From: Cristatella mucedo | Lineage: Eukaryota > Bryozoa > Phylactolaemata > Cristatellidae | NCBI GenBank assembly: GCA_009760855.2 | Contig: WPIO01000018.1 | Coordinates: 406,001-470,000 of the forward strand | Length of the DNA stretch: 64,000 nucleotides | Direction: 5' to 3' | Shown: one piece after another, positions 40,436-53,082 of the stretch | Layout: every line of letters begins with the position of its first letter | How positions within the stretch are numbered: the first letter of the stretch is position 1 | The notes under the pieces: generated by a model | The model's input: only the letters and a program-made list of their open reading frames with translations | Databases searched by the model: none | Told to the model about the DNA's origin: nothing | Made by a program: the position numbers and the translations under genes

Positions 40436-40740
40436 ATAGTATTATTATTAACAATAGGCCATTTGTAAAGCTGCCTCGGAGAACTCAATCTCTATCTATG
40501 CGAATAGCATATGCTGTAAATGATGCATGTCACTTTTTTAATGATAAGATGCACAGCGTCAGCACACATAGGACAAATTGCATGGACCATAGAAAATGCT
40601 GAGAGAAGCAAGTGCAATTTTAGCTTCTTTTTAATTTCGAAAAGTCGGGAGGTATCGTGACGTCGGGTGGGAGTGATTTCTAGCTTTTGGGAGCATAAAA
40701 ACGACTGACCTGCCATTCTGAAGGATTTTAGGCTAGTTTG
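40436..40740 (-). mobile_element. Diverged LINE-A 3' fragment
   Basis: ATT-type tail and hairpin (GCCTCGGAGAACTCAATCTC) at the left, shortened 3' UTR, and the coding end with frame breaks. Confidence 0.75.
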
Positions 40741-42272
<1,532 letters not shown>

Positions 42273-42734
42273 TCCGTCTCTCTCAATCCCTCTGCCCGTT
42301 TCTTCCTCCCATATCTAGCCATCTGTCTCAATTCCTCTACCTGTTTCTCTTCATATAGAGGCTGGCAGCAATAAACTAGGATGGGCTTAACCTGCATCGT
42401 TCAACTAATTGGCACCCTTAACTCTAAGCACCACAATTCGGTCACTGATTCAATACGTTGCAAGCTGAGTCAATCTAGAAAGAACCACCCATGCTAGTGG
42501 CTGTCTGGGCTGATGAGTACATGATTGGCAGCTTAAATCCTTTATGCCTAATGCCGATTGCAGAGAACGAACATTGCTATGAGAGAGCGATAATAGCTAA
42601 AGCACAGGGAGGCAGCTTGAAATAATTATTTACTGCCCATTAAGTAGCAGATGGATTTCTACGATAGTACATCGATTCTCAAATCGATACATAGAACGAG
42701 CCCGGCATACCTCAGCAAGTGAACTGAGTCTGTT

Positions 42735-42860
42735 AGCAACTGAATGGGTACCAAAAGCCACTTAGGCTGTGAGTGCTCTATACAGAACTCTCTTGCGTCA
42801 CACCCACATAGTTTGTATGGCTTTGTGGATTTACAGACCAAGATGCATTATATTTCATCA
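42735..42860 (+). mobile_element. LINE-B 3' end fragment
   Basis: Shares GGTACCAAAAGCCACTTAGG, the CTGTGAGTGCTCTATACAGA and CACACCCACATAG words and the terminal GGATTTACAGACC with the LINE-B copies at 1953-2241 and 24310-24985. Confidence 0.75.
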
Positions 42861-42895
42861 CGCTTTTGAAATGAAAACAATTGTTCGCGAAATAT

Positions 42896-43090
42896 AGGCT
42901 CAAATAAATTAAGTTCCGGTCTTTGAGAGTATACGAACTAAAATAGGCTGAAATAAATTAAGTTCCGGTCTTTGAGAGTATACGAACTAAAATAGGCTCA
43001 AATAAATTAAGTTCCGGTCTTTGAGAGTATACGAACTAAAATAGGCTCAAATAAATTAAGTTCCGGTCTTTGAGAGTATACGAACTAAAA
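42896..43090 (+). repeat. 49-bp tandem repeat, four units
   Basis: Units begin AGGCTCAAATAAATTAAG at 42896, 42945, 42994 and 43043, nearly identical (one C/G difference). The unit's second half (CTTTGAGAGTATACGAACTA) resembles the LINE-A segment CTTTGGGAGCATACGAACTA, and the array abuts a LINE-A copy. Confidence 0.95.
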
Positions 43091-43100
43091 GCATGCTCCC

Positions 43101-43750
43101 CTAATAATAATAATAATAATAATATTGCACTTGATAAAGCGCCCTCAGAGAACTTAATCTCTTTCTAGGCGCTTTACATTTGCTGCAAAGTGATATGCAA
43201 TAGAATAGTAAGTAAAATCATGCTTGAAAAACAAACGAAATGAATAATATGGTTAGGGGTGACATGCACAGGGTCAGCATGCAAATGTGGTTAGTGGCAG
43301 CATGCACAGTGTCAGCACGCATAAGCACATCGAGGACGAATCACAAGGACCCACTAAACGCTGTCCTAAATAGGTATGTTTTTAAGTTTCTTTTATATGT
43401 GGTCAGGTCAGGGGATGTTCTGACGCAGGTCGGGAGGGAGTTCCAGGCTTTGGGAGCATACGAGCTAAATGCACGGTCTCCAAAGGATTTAAGGTTTGTA
43501 CGAGGTATTTCCAGACTGTTGGATTCCGAAAAGCGAGTGGTACGATGCTTGGCCTCATTGGGGGAGTATATCTGAAAGATAGGCTGGAGCCATAGAATGA
43601 AGAGACCTAAAAGTGAGCGACAAAACCTTGAAGTCAATCCATTGCCTCACTGGTAGCCAGTGCAGGTCGGCGAGAAGTGGAGTAATGTGGCAACTGCGAG
43701 GCTCACGACAGACAAGCCTAGCTGCAGAGTTTTGCACCAGTTGCAATCGC
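43101..43750 (-). mobile_element. LINE-A 3' copy
   Basis: TAA-repeat tail, hairpin, 3' UTR and C-terminal coding region with an open minus frame to about 43637 ([40 protein letters not shown]). Among the least decayed copies. 5'-truncated near 43750. Confidence 0.9.
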
Positions 43751-43814
43751 TGAGGCTAGTATGTGGGTGGTATAGCTAAACGATTTGAGTCAGAACAGTG
43801 GGTGGCACAATGGC

Positions 43815-44225
43815 AAGCCTATTGGGTTAACAGTTATGGTAGGTAGGTTAAAAGGATATGTAAATCGAAGGGATCTAAAAGTGAGTGACAGAACTTCAAT
43901 GTCGATGTGCTTCTTATGGAAGCCAGTGCAGGTCGACGAAAAGTGGTTTGAGGTAGCACATGCGATACTCATGACAGAAAGCCTAGCTGCCGAGTTGTAC
44001 ACCACCTGGAAGCACCTGATTGCATGGGCAGGTAGACCAGCAAGCACTTAGCTATAGAAGTCAAGACTGAATGGCACAATTCCATGGACTAATTTTGGTG
44101 TAATATTCTAAGCAAGCCCGAAGTTGAGCAATATTATGTAGTTTAAAGTAGGTAGGCTTGACTTTGGAGCTGATGTGGTCATCTGGTGAAAGGTCACCTT
44201 GGAACCGGACTCCAAAATTCCATGC
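43815..44225 (-). mobile_element. LINE-A internal fragment
   Basis: A diverged copy of the C-terminal region without tail, sandwiched between two LINE-A copies in the same orientation. Coding words LAGLPAHAIRCFQVVYNSAA and GDLSPDDHISSKVKPTYFKL are recognisable. Confidence 0.75.
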
Positions 44226-44236
44226 TGATGAAACAA

Positions 44237-45769
44237 AGAATAATAATAATAACAATAATAATAATGCACTTGATAAAGCGCCCTCAGGGAACTCAAACTC
44301 TTTCTAGGCGCTTTGCATTTGCTGCAAAGGGAAACATGATTGAATGGTGGATAATATCATGCTTGATAAACAACATGAATAACATGGTTAGGGTGAGACT
44401 CACAGGGTCAGCATACAGAGGTGGTTGGTGGCAGCATACACAGTGTCAGCACACATAAGCACATGAAGGATGAATCAAATGAAAACACTAAATGCGGTCC
44501 TGAATATGTGTCTTTTTAAGTTCTTTGTAAGTCTGGTCAAGTCAGGGTATGTTCTGACGAATGTCGGGAGGGAGTTCCAGGCTTTGGGAGCTTACGAACA
44601 AAATGCATGGTCTCCAAAGAAGTTGAAGTTTGTAGGGGGTATTGGTGAACTATTGGATTCCGAAACGCTGGTGGTACGATGCTTGGCCTAGTGGGGGAGT
44701 AGATCTGAGAGGTAGGCAGGATCCAAAGAATGAAGTGACCTAAAAGAGAGCAATAAAACCTTGAAGTCGTTCCCTTGCTTGACTGGTAGCCAGTGCAGGT
44801 AGGCGAGAAATGGTGTGATGTGGCAACTGCGTCGCTCAGGACAGACAAGCCTAGCTGCAGAGTTTTGCACCAGCTGCAATCGCCTGGTTGCACATGCCGG
44901 TAGGCCACCAAACTGTGAGTTACCTAAGTCAAGACGGGATGTCACAAATGCATGGACCAACTTGGACGTGGTTTCCTTATCTAAACAAGCCCAAATTTAT
45001 GCAATATTATGAAGCTGATTTGACTGTGGAGCTGATACGGTCGTCTAAGGAGAGGTCACTTTGGAATATGACACCTAGATTTGGAGCTGATTCAACTAAG
45101 ATATGCTGGCAGAGCCAATTTTGAGCGTCAGCCTTTCCAATTTGTGAATCACACTGGGTTTGCCCGTACTAGTAAGTTTGTTTTATCGTCATTTAGTTTT
45201 AGAAAATTTGCTGCCATCCATGTGCGGATGTCATCAATACCTGCAGCAAGTGAGTTGATAGAATTCGAGGCGCTTGATGGCTGGGAGGGATCAAAGCAAA
45301 GGAACAACTGAGTGTAATCCGAATAGAAGTGAAAGCCTAGATTGCGTTTGGCAATCGCATCAGCAAGAGGGAGAGTATAAAACATGAAAAGAACCGGACC
45401 TAGCACGGAGCCCTGAGGTACCCGAATTTCAGAGGGGCCTCGGATGATCTTTGTCCATTCGATACTCCTGAGTCTCCCACCAAGATAGGACCTGAATCAT
45501 TGCAGAGCAGTGCCAGTAATGCCCAAGCAAGATGAGAGGCGCTCTAGAAGAACTTTGTGATCGATAATATCAAAAGCTGCCAAAAGATCCAGCAAAACAA
45601 GCAGAGACACTTGATCCATGTCTGCATTCCTTAGTAGGTAGTTGTACACCCTAAGCATTGCTGACTCAGTGGAGTGATTAGCTCTAAAGCCAGACTGGAC
45701 CTTACTAGCAAGGCCTGAAGTTTCAATATACGAGTTCATCTGGTCCACCACGACCCGTTCCAGGGTACT

Positions 45770-45770
<1 letters not shown>
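44237..45770 (-). mobile_element. LINE-A copy reaching into the RT
   Basis: AATAATAATAATGCACTTG tail at the left. The RT part encodes [20 protein letters not shown] and FHFYSDYTQLFLCFD, where the catalytic YADD motif has become YSDY, so this copy is dead. It ends at the (AT)n tract at 45771. Confidence 0.88.
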
Positions 45771-45817
<47 letters not shown>

Positions 45818-45832
45818 TAAATATATATATAC

Positions 45833-45876
<44 letters not shown>

Positions 45877-46079
45877 ATGTATATAATGGTATATGTATAT
45901 AATGGTATATATACAATGGTATATATTTATAATGGCATATATATATATATGAATATATATATGAATTAATATATATATATGTGTGTATGAATAAACATAT
46001 ATATATATATATATGTACATATATGAATACATATATATATATGTGAATATATATATATATATATATACATATATATATT
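45771..46079 (+). repeat. (AT)n-rich tract
   Basis: About 300 bp of AT dinucleotides with ATAC/ATGT interruptions and short higher-order repeats (AATGGTATAT). It separates two LINE-A fragments. Confidence 0.95.
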
Positions 46080-46080
46080 T

Positions 46081-46545
46081 ACTGGCAGAGCCCATTTTGA
46101 GCTTTAAGCTTTCCTGTTTCTGAGTGTCATTAAGTTTGCTCAAAACTATTAACTTGGTTTAACGATCATTTAATTTGATAATGTTTGCTGCCGTTCATGT
46201 ACCGATTTCAGCAATACGTGCGGCCAGGGTGTTGAGAGAATTCGACGTGCTATATGTCCGAGAGGGATCAAAGAATGGTACAACCAAGAGTAACCTGTAT
46301 AGAAGTGAAAGCCTATATTGTTCATGACGATCCCATTGACAAGTGGTAGAGTATAAACTGTGAAGAGAAGTAGACCAATCACCGAGCCCTGGTGCACCAA
46401 ATATTTCAGCGATTCCTTGGATGACTTCTATCTGTACACATCAAAACCCTAGAGTCATCTACTAACATATGATCTGAGCCGTGCAGTGGTGCCCGTGCGG
46501 TATGAAAGGCGTAGGAATGGAACAGTTCCACAATAACAGCTACAC
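46081..46545 (-). mobile_element. Diverged LINE-A RT fragment
   Basis: Starts with the LINE-A word CTGGCAGAGCCCATTTTGAG and includes QGSVIGLLLFTVYTLPLVNG and FHFYTGY (YADD lost). Same orientation as its neighbour but overlaps it in element coordinates, so it is a separate insertion. Confidence 0.72.
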
Positions 46546-48366
46546 GTTCACTCATAGCGTACCAATGAGTGTCAATCATTCCCCTTTCTAGATCGGGATC
46601 CCAAACCAGAGTGAGGTTCGTGGGCAACAACCCTTACGGTCATTGCACCTACTGAGCTTTGAGTCGACTGGAAAAAGCATTGTCGGATGTTTCTGCACCA
46701 AAAGCCACTCACGGATTTCACTTGAAGTCAGCCAAGTCGTGAATCGAGAGAGACCATCTGCTGAATGCGACCCTAGTGCTGGCATCTCGTTCGCAGAGTG
46801 TGTCCACAACCAGAAAGAATGAGCAGTAGCAAGGGCTTGGGAGGCAGACCGTCAAAAAAAAGCCAAACGCAAGTACTTACGGATTGCTGTCGGCGGGAGG
46901 CAAAGAAAGTGTCGCAGCTTCTGAAACTCCGAGCCTGCCATTGAAGACCAGCACTCTTCAGCCAACAGGTCTGTAGTGGCCGACAATGAAACCTGATCAG
47001 TCAGTGGTCACTGGGTGGCAGACGTACTCAGCTTTGGTTGACGGGTTCAAAGGGTAGGTCGGTGGGGTGACCACTACATTCCTGGAAGCCGGGAAGGGGG
47101 GGGGGGACAAATTAGTGGTTCCCCTAGAGTCGCCCAACCGGCTCGCTGGCCGTACGACTGCAACTTGGACATGTGTATGGACTGCACACTCATTCAATTA
47201 GCCAAAGTGAAGACAGAGGGCTGCCATGTTATGGCAAGACTGGTGTCGTCAAACAGCATCTCTCGCAAACGCTCTGTTGCCACTTCAGAAGGCGAATCCT
47301 CTGCTACATCCAAAAGGTGCATAATTCAGTCAAATGACAAATACTGAGTTACTCAAGCCTCAGAGCGAGGGCCTGGTAGTTGCTCGGACCCCTACAAGTT
47401 GCTTAGCCGACGGCAGTGGTGTACAGAAGCAAATGAAACCCGAATTACATTAATAGAAACAACTCCAGAACTTATGTAGACCAGTCTATGAAACATCCAC
47501 AGGGTGGCACTTGCACGAAGCACTAGCTCGACCCTAAAACTCTATCCGAAGCCGAAACTGCAACTAGCCAACTAGTAAATAGCTTAGCCTTTTGTTTCAC
47601 ACGGCCTCACTCACTGGTTATAACACACCGGTTAGCAATGACTATAATTCTGGATTTTCTCCCAATCCATTGTCTGTCATAATTTGGTTAAAGTAGCCTG
47701 CTAACATGTCTTTCAATGACCTTATAAAGTTAAGGTCGTTACTCGCAAAAGAAACCTCACACAATCATCTACGGCAGATGGCCGGGTTTGGCTTCGCCAC
47801 ACAGAGGCTGCGACAGAATGTACACAAGTGAACTAACATGCCTTAGTCGTAGCTGTCTTTTTATTATACTTTTTTGTTATATTTATTGTATTTATATATT
47901 GTATTTATTATTAGATTGCTGACTTTTCTTCTTCTATTTAACCGACAGACGTCGCACCACCGGGCTGGACTGCACTGCTGCTTCTTCTAAACCTGTGGCT
48001 TTTTAAAAGACTCTTAAATGGCTAAACTCAGCCTAGAGCCTTATGGTTCAGCCCTGTAACACCAGATTCCTGCAAAACAATTCCCAAAGTAGATTATGAC
48101 TTGTGCACGCAGCACAAGGAAGAGAAAACCTCCAAGCACCATTAGACGAGTGATAGCAACCAAGTATTTTGTTTTGTGTTTCATATTAGTATCGTCACAC
48201 TGGTCCTGTCTTGTCTACCTTGCATTCAGATTACAGCTTGTAACAGCACAACGAGTAACTTCCTGCAGACTTCTTGGCCAGCAAACTCCCACAAGCAGAC
48301 TTTCCGAGCGTAGTTACTGATCAATTAAGATGTGCACAGTCCACCTGAACACCAACAGAAGTAAAG
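46546..48366. other. No recognisable gene
   Basis: Short ORFs only. Contains an eleven-base G run at 47096 and an AT-rich patch with TTTATTGTATTTAT near 47880. Confidence 0.4.
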
Positions 48367-49055
48367 GAATAATAATGATAATAATAATACACTAAATAAA
48401 ACATCCCCGGATAACTCAATCTCTTTCTGGGTGCTTTAAATTTGCTGCATAGGAAACGCGATCGATTTGTGAGTGGTATTATGCTTGATGAAATGCATGA
48501 ATGACATGGTTAGAGGTGACATGCACAAGGTCAGTATGCAAATGTGGTTAGTAGCAGCATGCAGCAGTGTCAGCACTCTTAAGCATATAAAGGACGAATC
48601 ACGGGACCCACTAATTGCTGTCATAAATGGGTGCGTTTTAATTTTTTTTTTAATGTGGTCAAGTCAGGGAATGTCGTGATCCAGGTCGGTAATGAGTTCC
48701 AGGGTTTTGGGAGGATACGAACTAAACGCAAGGTCTCCAAAGGATTAGAGGTTTGTACGAGGTATTGGTAAACAGTTAGATTCCGAAAAGCTGGTGGTAC
48801 AATACTTGGCCTGGTGGAGGAGTAGATCTGATAGGTAGGCTGGAGCCAAAGAATGAAGGGATCTAAAAGTTGGGGACAGAACCTTAAAGTCGATGTATTG
48901 CTTGACTGGTAGCCAGTGCAGGCCGGCCAGAAGTGATTTGGTGTAGTGTGGCAACAGCGACACTCTAGACAGACAAGCCAAGCTGCTGAGTTTTGCACCA
49001 GCTGCAAGCCCCTGATTGCACATGCCGGTAAGCCAGCAAGCAGCAGTGAGTTAAT
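48367..49055 (-). mobile_element. LINE-A 3' copy (left half of a head-to-head pair)
   Basis: Tail, hairpin and C-terminal coding region on the minus strand (DLHWLPVKQ-equivalent [20 protein letters not shown]). It stops at a short (ATA)n junction against the plus-strand copy. Confidence 0.87.
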
Positions 49056-49067
49056 CATAATAATAAT

Positions 49068-50130
49068 ATTTTCACTCTTCACGTTTTATACTCTCCCTCT
49101 TGCTGATTTGATTGCCAAGCACAATCTAGGCTTTCACTTCTATGCGGATTACACTCAGTTGTACCTTTGCTTTGATCCCTCCCTGCCTTCAAGCACCTCG
49201 AATTCTCTAAACTCACTTGCTGCATGTATTGATGACATCCGTACATGAATGGCAGCAAATTTTCTAAAACTAAACGATGATAAAACTAGCTTATTAGTTA
49301 TGGGAAAACCCAGTGTGAATCAGAAATTGAAAAGGCTGAACCTCAAAATGGGCTCTGTCACCATATCTCAGGTTGAATCAGCTCGAAATCTAGGTGTCAT
49401 GTTTCAAAAGTGACCTCTCGTTAGACGACCACATCAGCTCCACAGTCAAATCTGCCTACTTTCAGCTACATAACATTGCTAAAATTTGGGTTTGTTTAGA
49501 TGAGGATACAACGTCTAGGTTGGTCCATGCATTTGTTACAACCCGTCTTGACTTCTGTTACTCACTGCTTGCTGGCCTACCGGCATGTACAATCATGAGA
49601 TTACAGCTGGTGCAAAACTCAGCAGCTAGGCTTGTCTGTCGTGAGTGTCGCAGTTGCCACGTCAGACCACTTCCGCCGACCTGCACTGGCTACCAGTCAA
49701 GCAACGGATTGACTTCAAGGCTTTGTCGCTCATTTTTAGGTCACTTCTTTATTTGGCTCCAGCCTATCTGTCAGATCTACTCCCCCACCAGGCAAAGCAT
49801 CGTACCACCCGCTTTTCGGAATCTTAACAGTTTATCAATACCTCGTACAAACCTCAAATCCTGTGGAGACCATGCATTTAGTTCGTATGCTCCTAAAGCC
49901 TGGAACTCTTTCCCGACTTGCGTCACAACATCCCCTGACTTGACCACATTTGAAAAGAACTTAAAAACACACCTATTTAGGACAGCATTGAGTGGGTCCC
50001 TGGAATTCGTCCTTCATGTGCTTATGCATGCTGACATTGTGCATGCTGCCAATAACCACATTTGCATGCTGGCACTGTGCATGTCACCTCTAACCATGAT
50101 ATTCATGTTGTTTATCATGCATGACGCCTA
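49068..50130 (+). mobile_element. LINE-A copy (right half of a head-to-head pair), 3'-truncated
   Basis: Starts inside the RT ([20 protein letters not shown], then [11 protein letters not shown] with a damaged second catalytic Asp) and holds a 245-codon frame (49394-50131) covering the C-terminal domain. Similarity ends within the 3' UTR at about 50130; hairpin and tail are missing, unlike most copies, which lose only the 5' end. Confidence 0.87.
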
Positions 50131-50399
50131 GTTGCACGCAGCCTACGAGACTCGGTCATCCCTCAATCACGGGGCTGCTCTGCAGTCCTTGTCAACAAAC
50201 TAATCGGTGTCGACTGAGTTGACTGTTGACTGTAAGACACCATTGAAGGCTCCTGTAGAGGAGCTAGGGTAGGCCCAAAACACCCAGCCACTGTTGCTTG
50301 CTTGTATGTGCTTTCGCACACAACCACCTACTGGACGAACGAATCGCTACAAACTTCGCAGCAAGGCTACTAGCACCTAAATATAACCACAGATCGCTT

Positions 50400-50975
50400 T
50401 CGGCTGGCAACTGAGGTGGTATGGACATCCATTGGACATTTCCATTTCCCCATGGGGTAGGGCATTTTCTCCCCTCACGCATGGAAATGATGATCTAAAC
50501 TGTCTTGTTTACATATCTTCTAAAAATATTATATAGTATAAAATATATGACATATTCCCCCATTATAGTCATTTGAAATGCGGTCGCTGCAGCCCTGCTT
50601 TTCGGCAAACCACCAAGGGCAAAGTCAAAGCTCTGCCCCAGGCGGCCAGGAGCAGACGCTCTCGGCCGCAGCCGCGAGCGTCTGTAGCAGCTGTAACGTC
50701 GCGTAGCAGTATTCTCAGCCGCCGCCGACACCACCGCCCCTTCCGACATCGGCACCGCCGGCTACTGCCCGTCTGAACCTCATCGCCAAAGGCGCAGTCG
50801 TTGCTGCACCGGGCGTCGCGCGTTTACCACCACAGCCGTCTCCGACGCCACCGCTGACGCCGCAGCAGATGCCGCTCAGGCCGTACCGCCTCCGTTGGTC
50901 GTGCTATCGAGTCGCCGCTTATACTGAGTTGATTTTGTTTAAATAGAGCGTGAACTTGATTTGATCGTGTATATA
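50400..50975 (+). repeat. Foldback-like repeat C, copy 1
   Basis: Shares long stretches with 59640-60600: GGACATTTCC-type left edge, TGTTTACATATCTT, GAAATGCGGTCGCTGC, then a GC-rich core of CCG/GCC runs and GGTCGTGCTAT...AGTTGATTTT. The right edge is cut at a CAGTCGTCCCTCGCC sequence. Confidence 0.75.
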
Positions 50976-51060
50976 TACAGTCGTCCCTCGCCACTTCTCG
51001 CTTCGACTTTCGCGTCTTCGCTCTATCACGGCTTTTTCAAATATCCTCATTAAAAAGTTA
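50976..51060. mobile_element. Possible pogo/Tigger-like terminal inverted repeat
   Basis: ACAGTCGTCCCTCGCC followed by CTCTATCACGGCTTTTTC resembles the start of pogo/Tigger-type elements and their MITEs. No matching inverted end was found downstream, so only one terminus is present. Confidence 0.3.
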
Positions 51061-51386
51061 GTGGAGATGGTGAAAATGATACAGCATAAGCTCGGTCGTC
51101 TGAGTCAATTACACATCCCTGCATCACAATTAAAATTAAAATTACTGCGCGTACGGACTGTTGGTCTATTTATTCTAGCACGCCCACAAATCCTTCAACA
51201 TCCGGAGCAGCCTCATTGAGAGCTGTAACATTGCTCTTCTTTGTCGTACAGTACATGCCATCATCATCATCGAACAAATTGCACTAGTTTCGGAAGTTAG
51301 TAGTTCTGTGTAAAAAAAAAGTGTGCGTGCAATTAAATGTACACTAATAATAATACGATAGTTGTGAAGTCTAATACGTCTTATCG
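51061..51386. other. No recognisable gene
   Basis: AT-rich sequence between the possible transposon end and a SINE-1 copy; no ORF of note. Confidence 0.4.
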
Positions 51387-51545
51387 CCGAGCTGGCTTGT
51401 TCTAGCGGTTAAGGTGCTCGCCCCGACCAAGGTCTGACTGAGGTCGTGAGCTCGAGCCCCGAGGCATATGTGAAGCGCCTGAATAGAGATTAAGTTCTCT
51501 TGGGGCGCTATATAATGAATTATATATATATATATATATATTATT
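51387..51545 (+). mobile_element. SINE-1 copy
   Basis: Head GCCGAGCTGGCTTGTTCTAG and GGTTAAGGTGCTCGCCCCGA, box B-like GAGCTCGAGCC, tail AAGCGCCTGAATAGAGATTA ... GGGGCGCTATATAA with (AT)n end. Very close to the copy at 23715-23860. Confidence 0.9.
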
Positions 51546-51764
51546 ATCCCTTACTTGGTCTAATATATTGGGTAATGCTTGTGTAATGGTGACTAAAAGG
51601 GTCTTATTTCATGTCCAAATGGCTTTAATAGTGTTAAAACCATGCTAGAGGTCATGAACAGGTTTTATATCCTCTGGTTATGAAAGTATTCGATTTATTT
51701 AGAAAGAACCGCACTTCGCGGAAATTCAACCAACCCCGGCAGAATGCGAAACCGATTAACCGAG

Positions 51765-51969
51765 ATGTCCTTCATGTGCTTATGCGTGCTGACACTGTGC
51801 ATGCTGCCACTTACCACACTTGCATGCTGACCCTGTGCATGTCACCCCTAACCATGTTATTCATTTTGTTTATTCATCAAGCATGATATTTTTCACCATT
51901 CAATTGCATTTCTCTGTGCAGCAAATGTAAAGCGCCTAGAGAGAGAGATTGAGTTCTCTGAGGGTGTTG

Positions 51970-51998
<29 letters not shown>
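51765..51998 (+). mobile_element. LINE-A 3' UTR and hairpin fragment
   Basis: From CTTCATGTGCTTATGCGTGC to TATCAAGTGCATTACTATTA. Its last bases form the left arm of the large inverted repeat that follows. Confidence 0.88.
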
Positions 51999-52233
<235 letters not shown>

Positions 52234-52322
52234 CATGGGAATATGGGAGATATTGGTCTCACCTACTCCAATGCTATTTATACCTCAAGGCTTAATTAGC
52301 CAAAACTTATGAGATGAAAGTT

Positions 52323-52505
52323 TGCAATGCATGTCACCCCTAACCATGTTATTTTTGTTGCTTATTGAGCCAGTCACCATTGTCAATGACATTGTCATCA
52401 TGCCTGTGACCATTCGATCGTTCTTCCCTTACAGCAAGTGTAAAGCGCCTAGAAAGAGATTAAGTTCTGAGGGCACTGTATCGAGCGTGTTATTATTATT
52501 AAAAT
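52323..52505 (+). mobile_element. LINE-A 3' end fragment
   Basis: ATGTCACCCCTAACCATGTT to the hairpin (AAAGCGCCTAGAAAGAGATT ... GAGGGCACTGTATCGAG) and an ATT tail. Confidence 0.85.
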
Positions 52506-53082
52506 TGAAAATGTTAATAATAGTAACACGCTTGGTAATTCAAAAATCAGATCGCAAGCTTTCTCTAGCGTCTTGGCTCGTTGCTTCTGTCACAAAAAGT
52601 GTGTTAGCAATGAAAATCTCCGCCTGTAACTCAAATAGACGTTGCCTCTTTGGTGACAGCTTATCCGAGAGCCTCATAGGTTAACGTTTGGGGCAAGTAC
52701 TCCTCTACTTCTAGCTCACACCCAACGTTACAGAGTGGCCTTCGGTAACTCAATGAGTGATGTGGAGCTTTACCTAAGTGTTTCCTAAATATTTCGGTAA
52801 TCCGCTGGCCAAATTTTCAAAACTCAGCAACCTTTAAAATCTGTGCGGAAAGGGTGTGTGGATTTTTCGGTCCAGCACTGTGGATATGTGTAAACACAAA
52901 CACACGCCCGCTCAAGCGCGATCACGAACACACCCACACATACACACACGCACGAACGTGAGCACACACAGATACACACACAAGCATGCACGCACATACA
53001 CATTTGCGACTATAAGTATTGCAGCATCCACAATTACCGAATTTTAGAGAAACAGACGTAAACATACACATCAAACGTGAAA
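52506..53082. other. No gene; degenerate CA-rich patch
   Basis: Contains a loosely repeated CACA/CGCA-rich stretch at 52893-53000. The ORF over it is low-complexity. Confidence 0.5.

Noticed and set aside
42896-43090. CRISPR-like array of 49-bp units
   Set aside because: Units are directly contiguous without unique spacers, and the DNA is eukaryotic.
45736-46143. Tyr/Ile-repeat frames
   Set aside because: Artefact of the (AT)n tract; the same applies at 51949-52206 and 58990-59325.
50573-50776. Arg/Pro-rich ORFs in the GC core of repeat C
   Set aside because: Frames are not conserved between the two copies; composition alone explains them.
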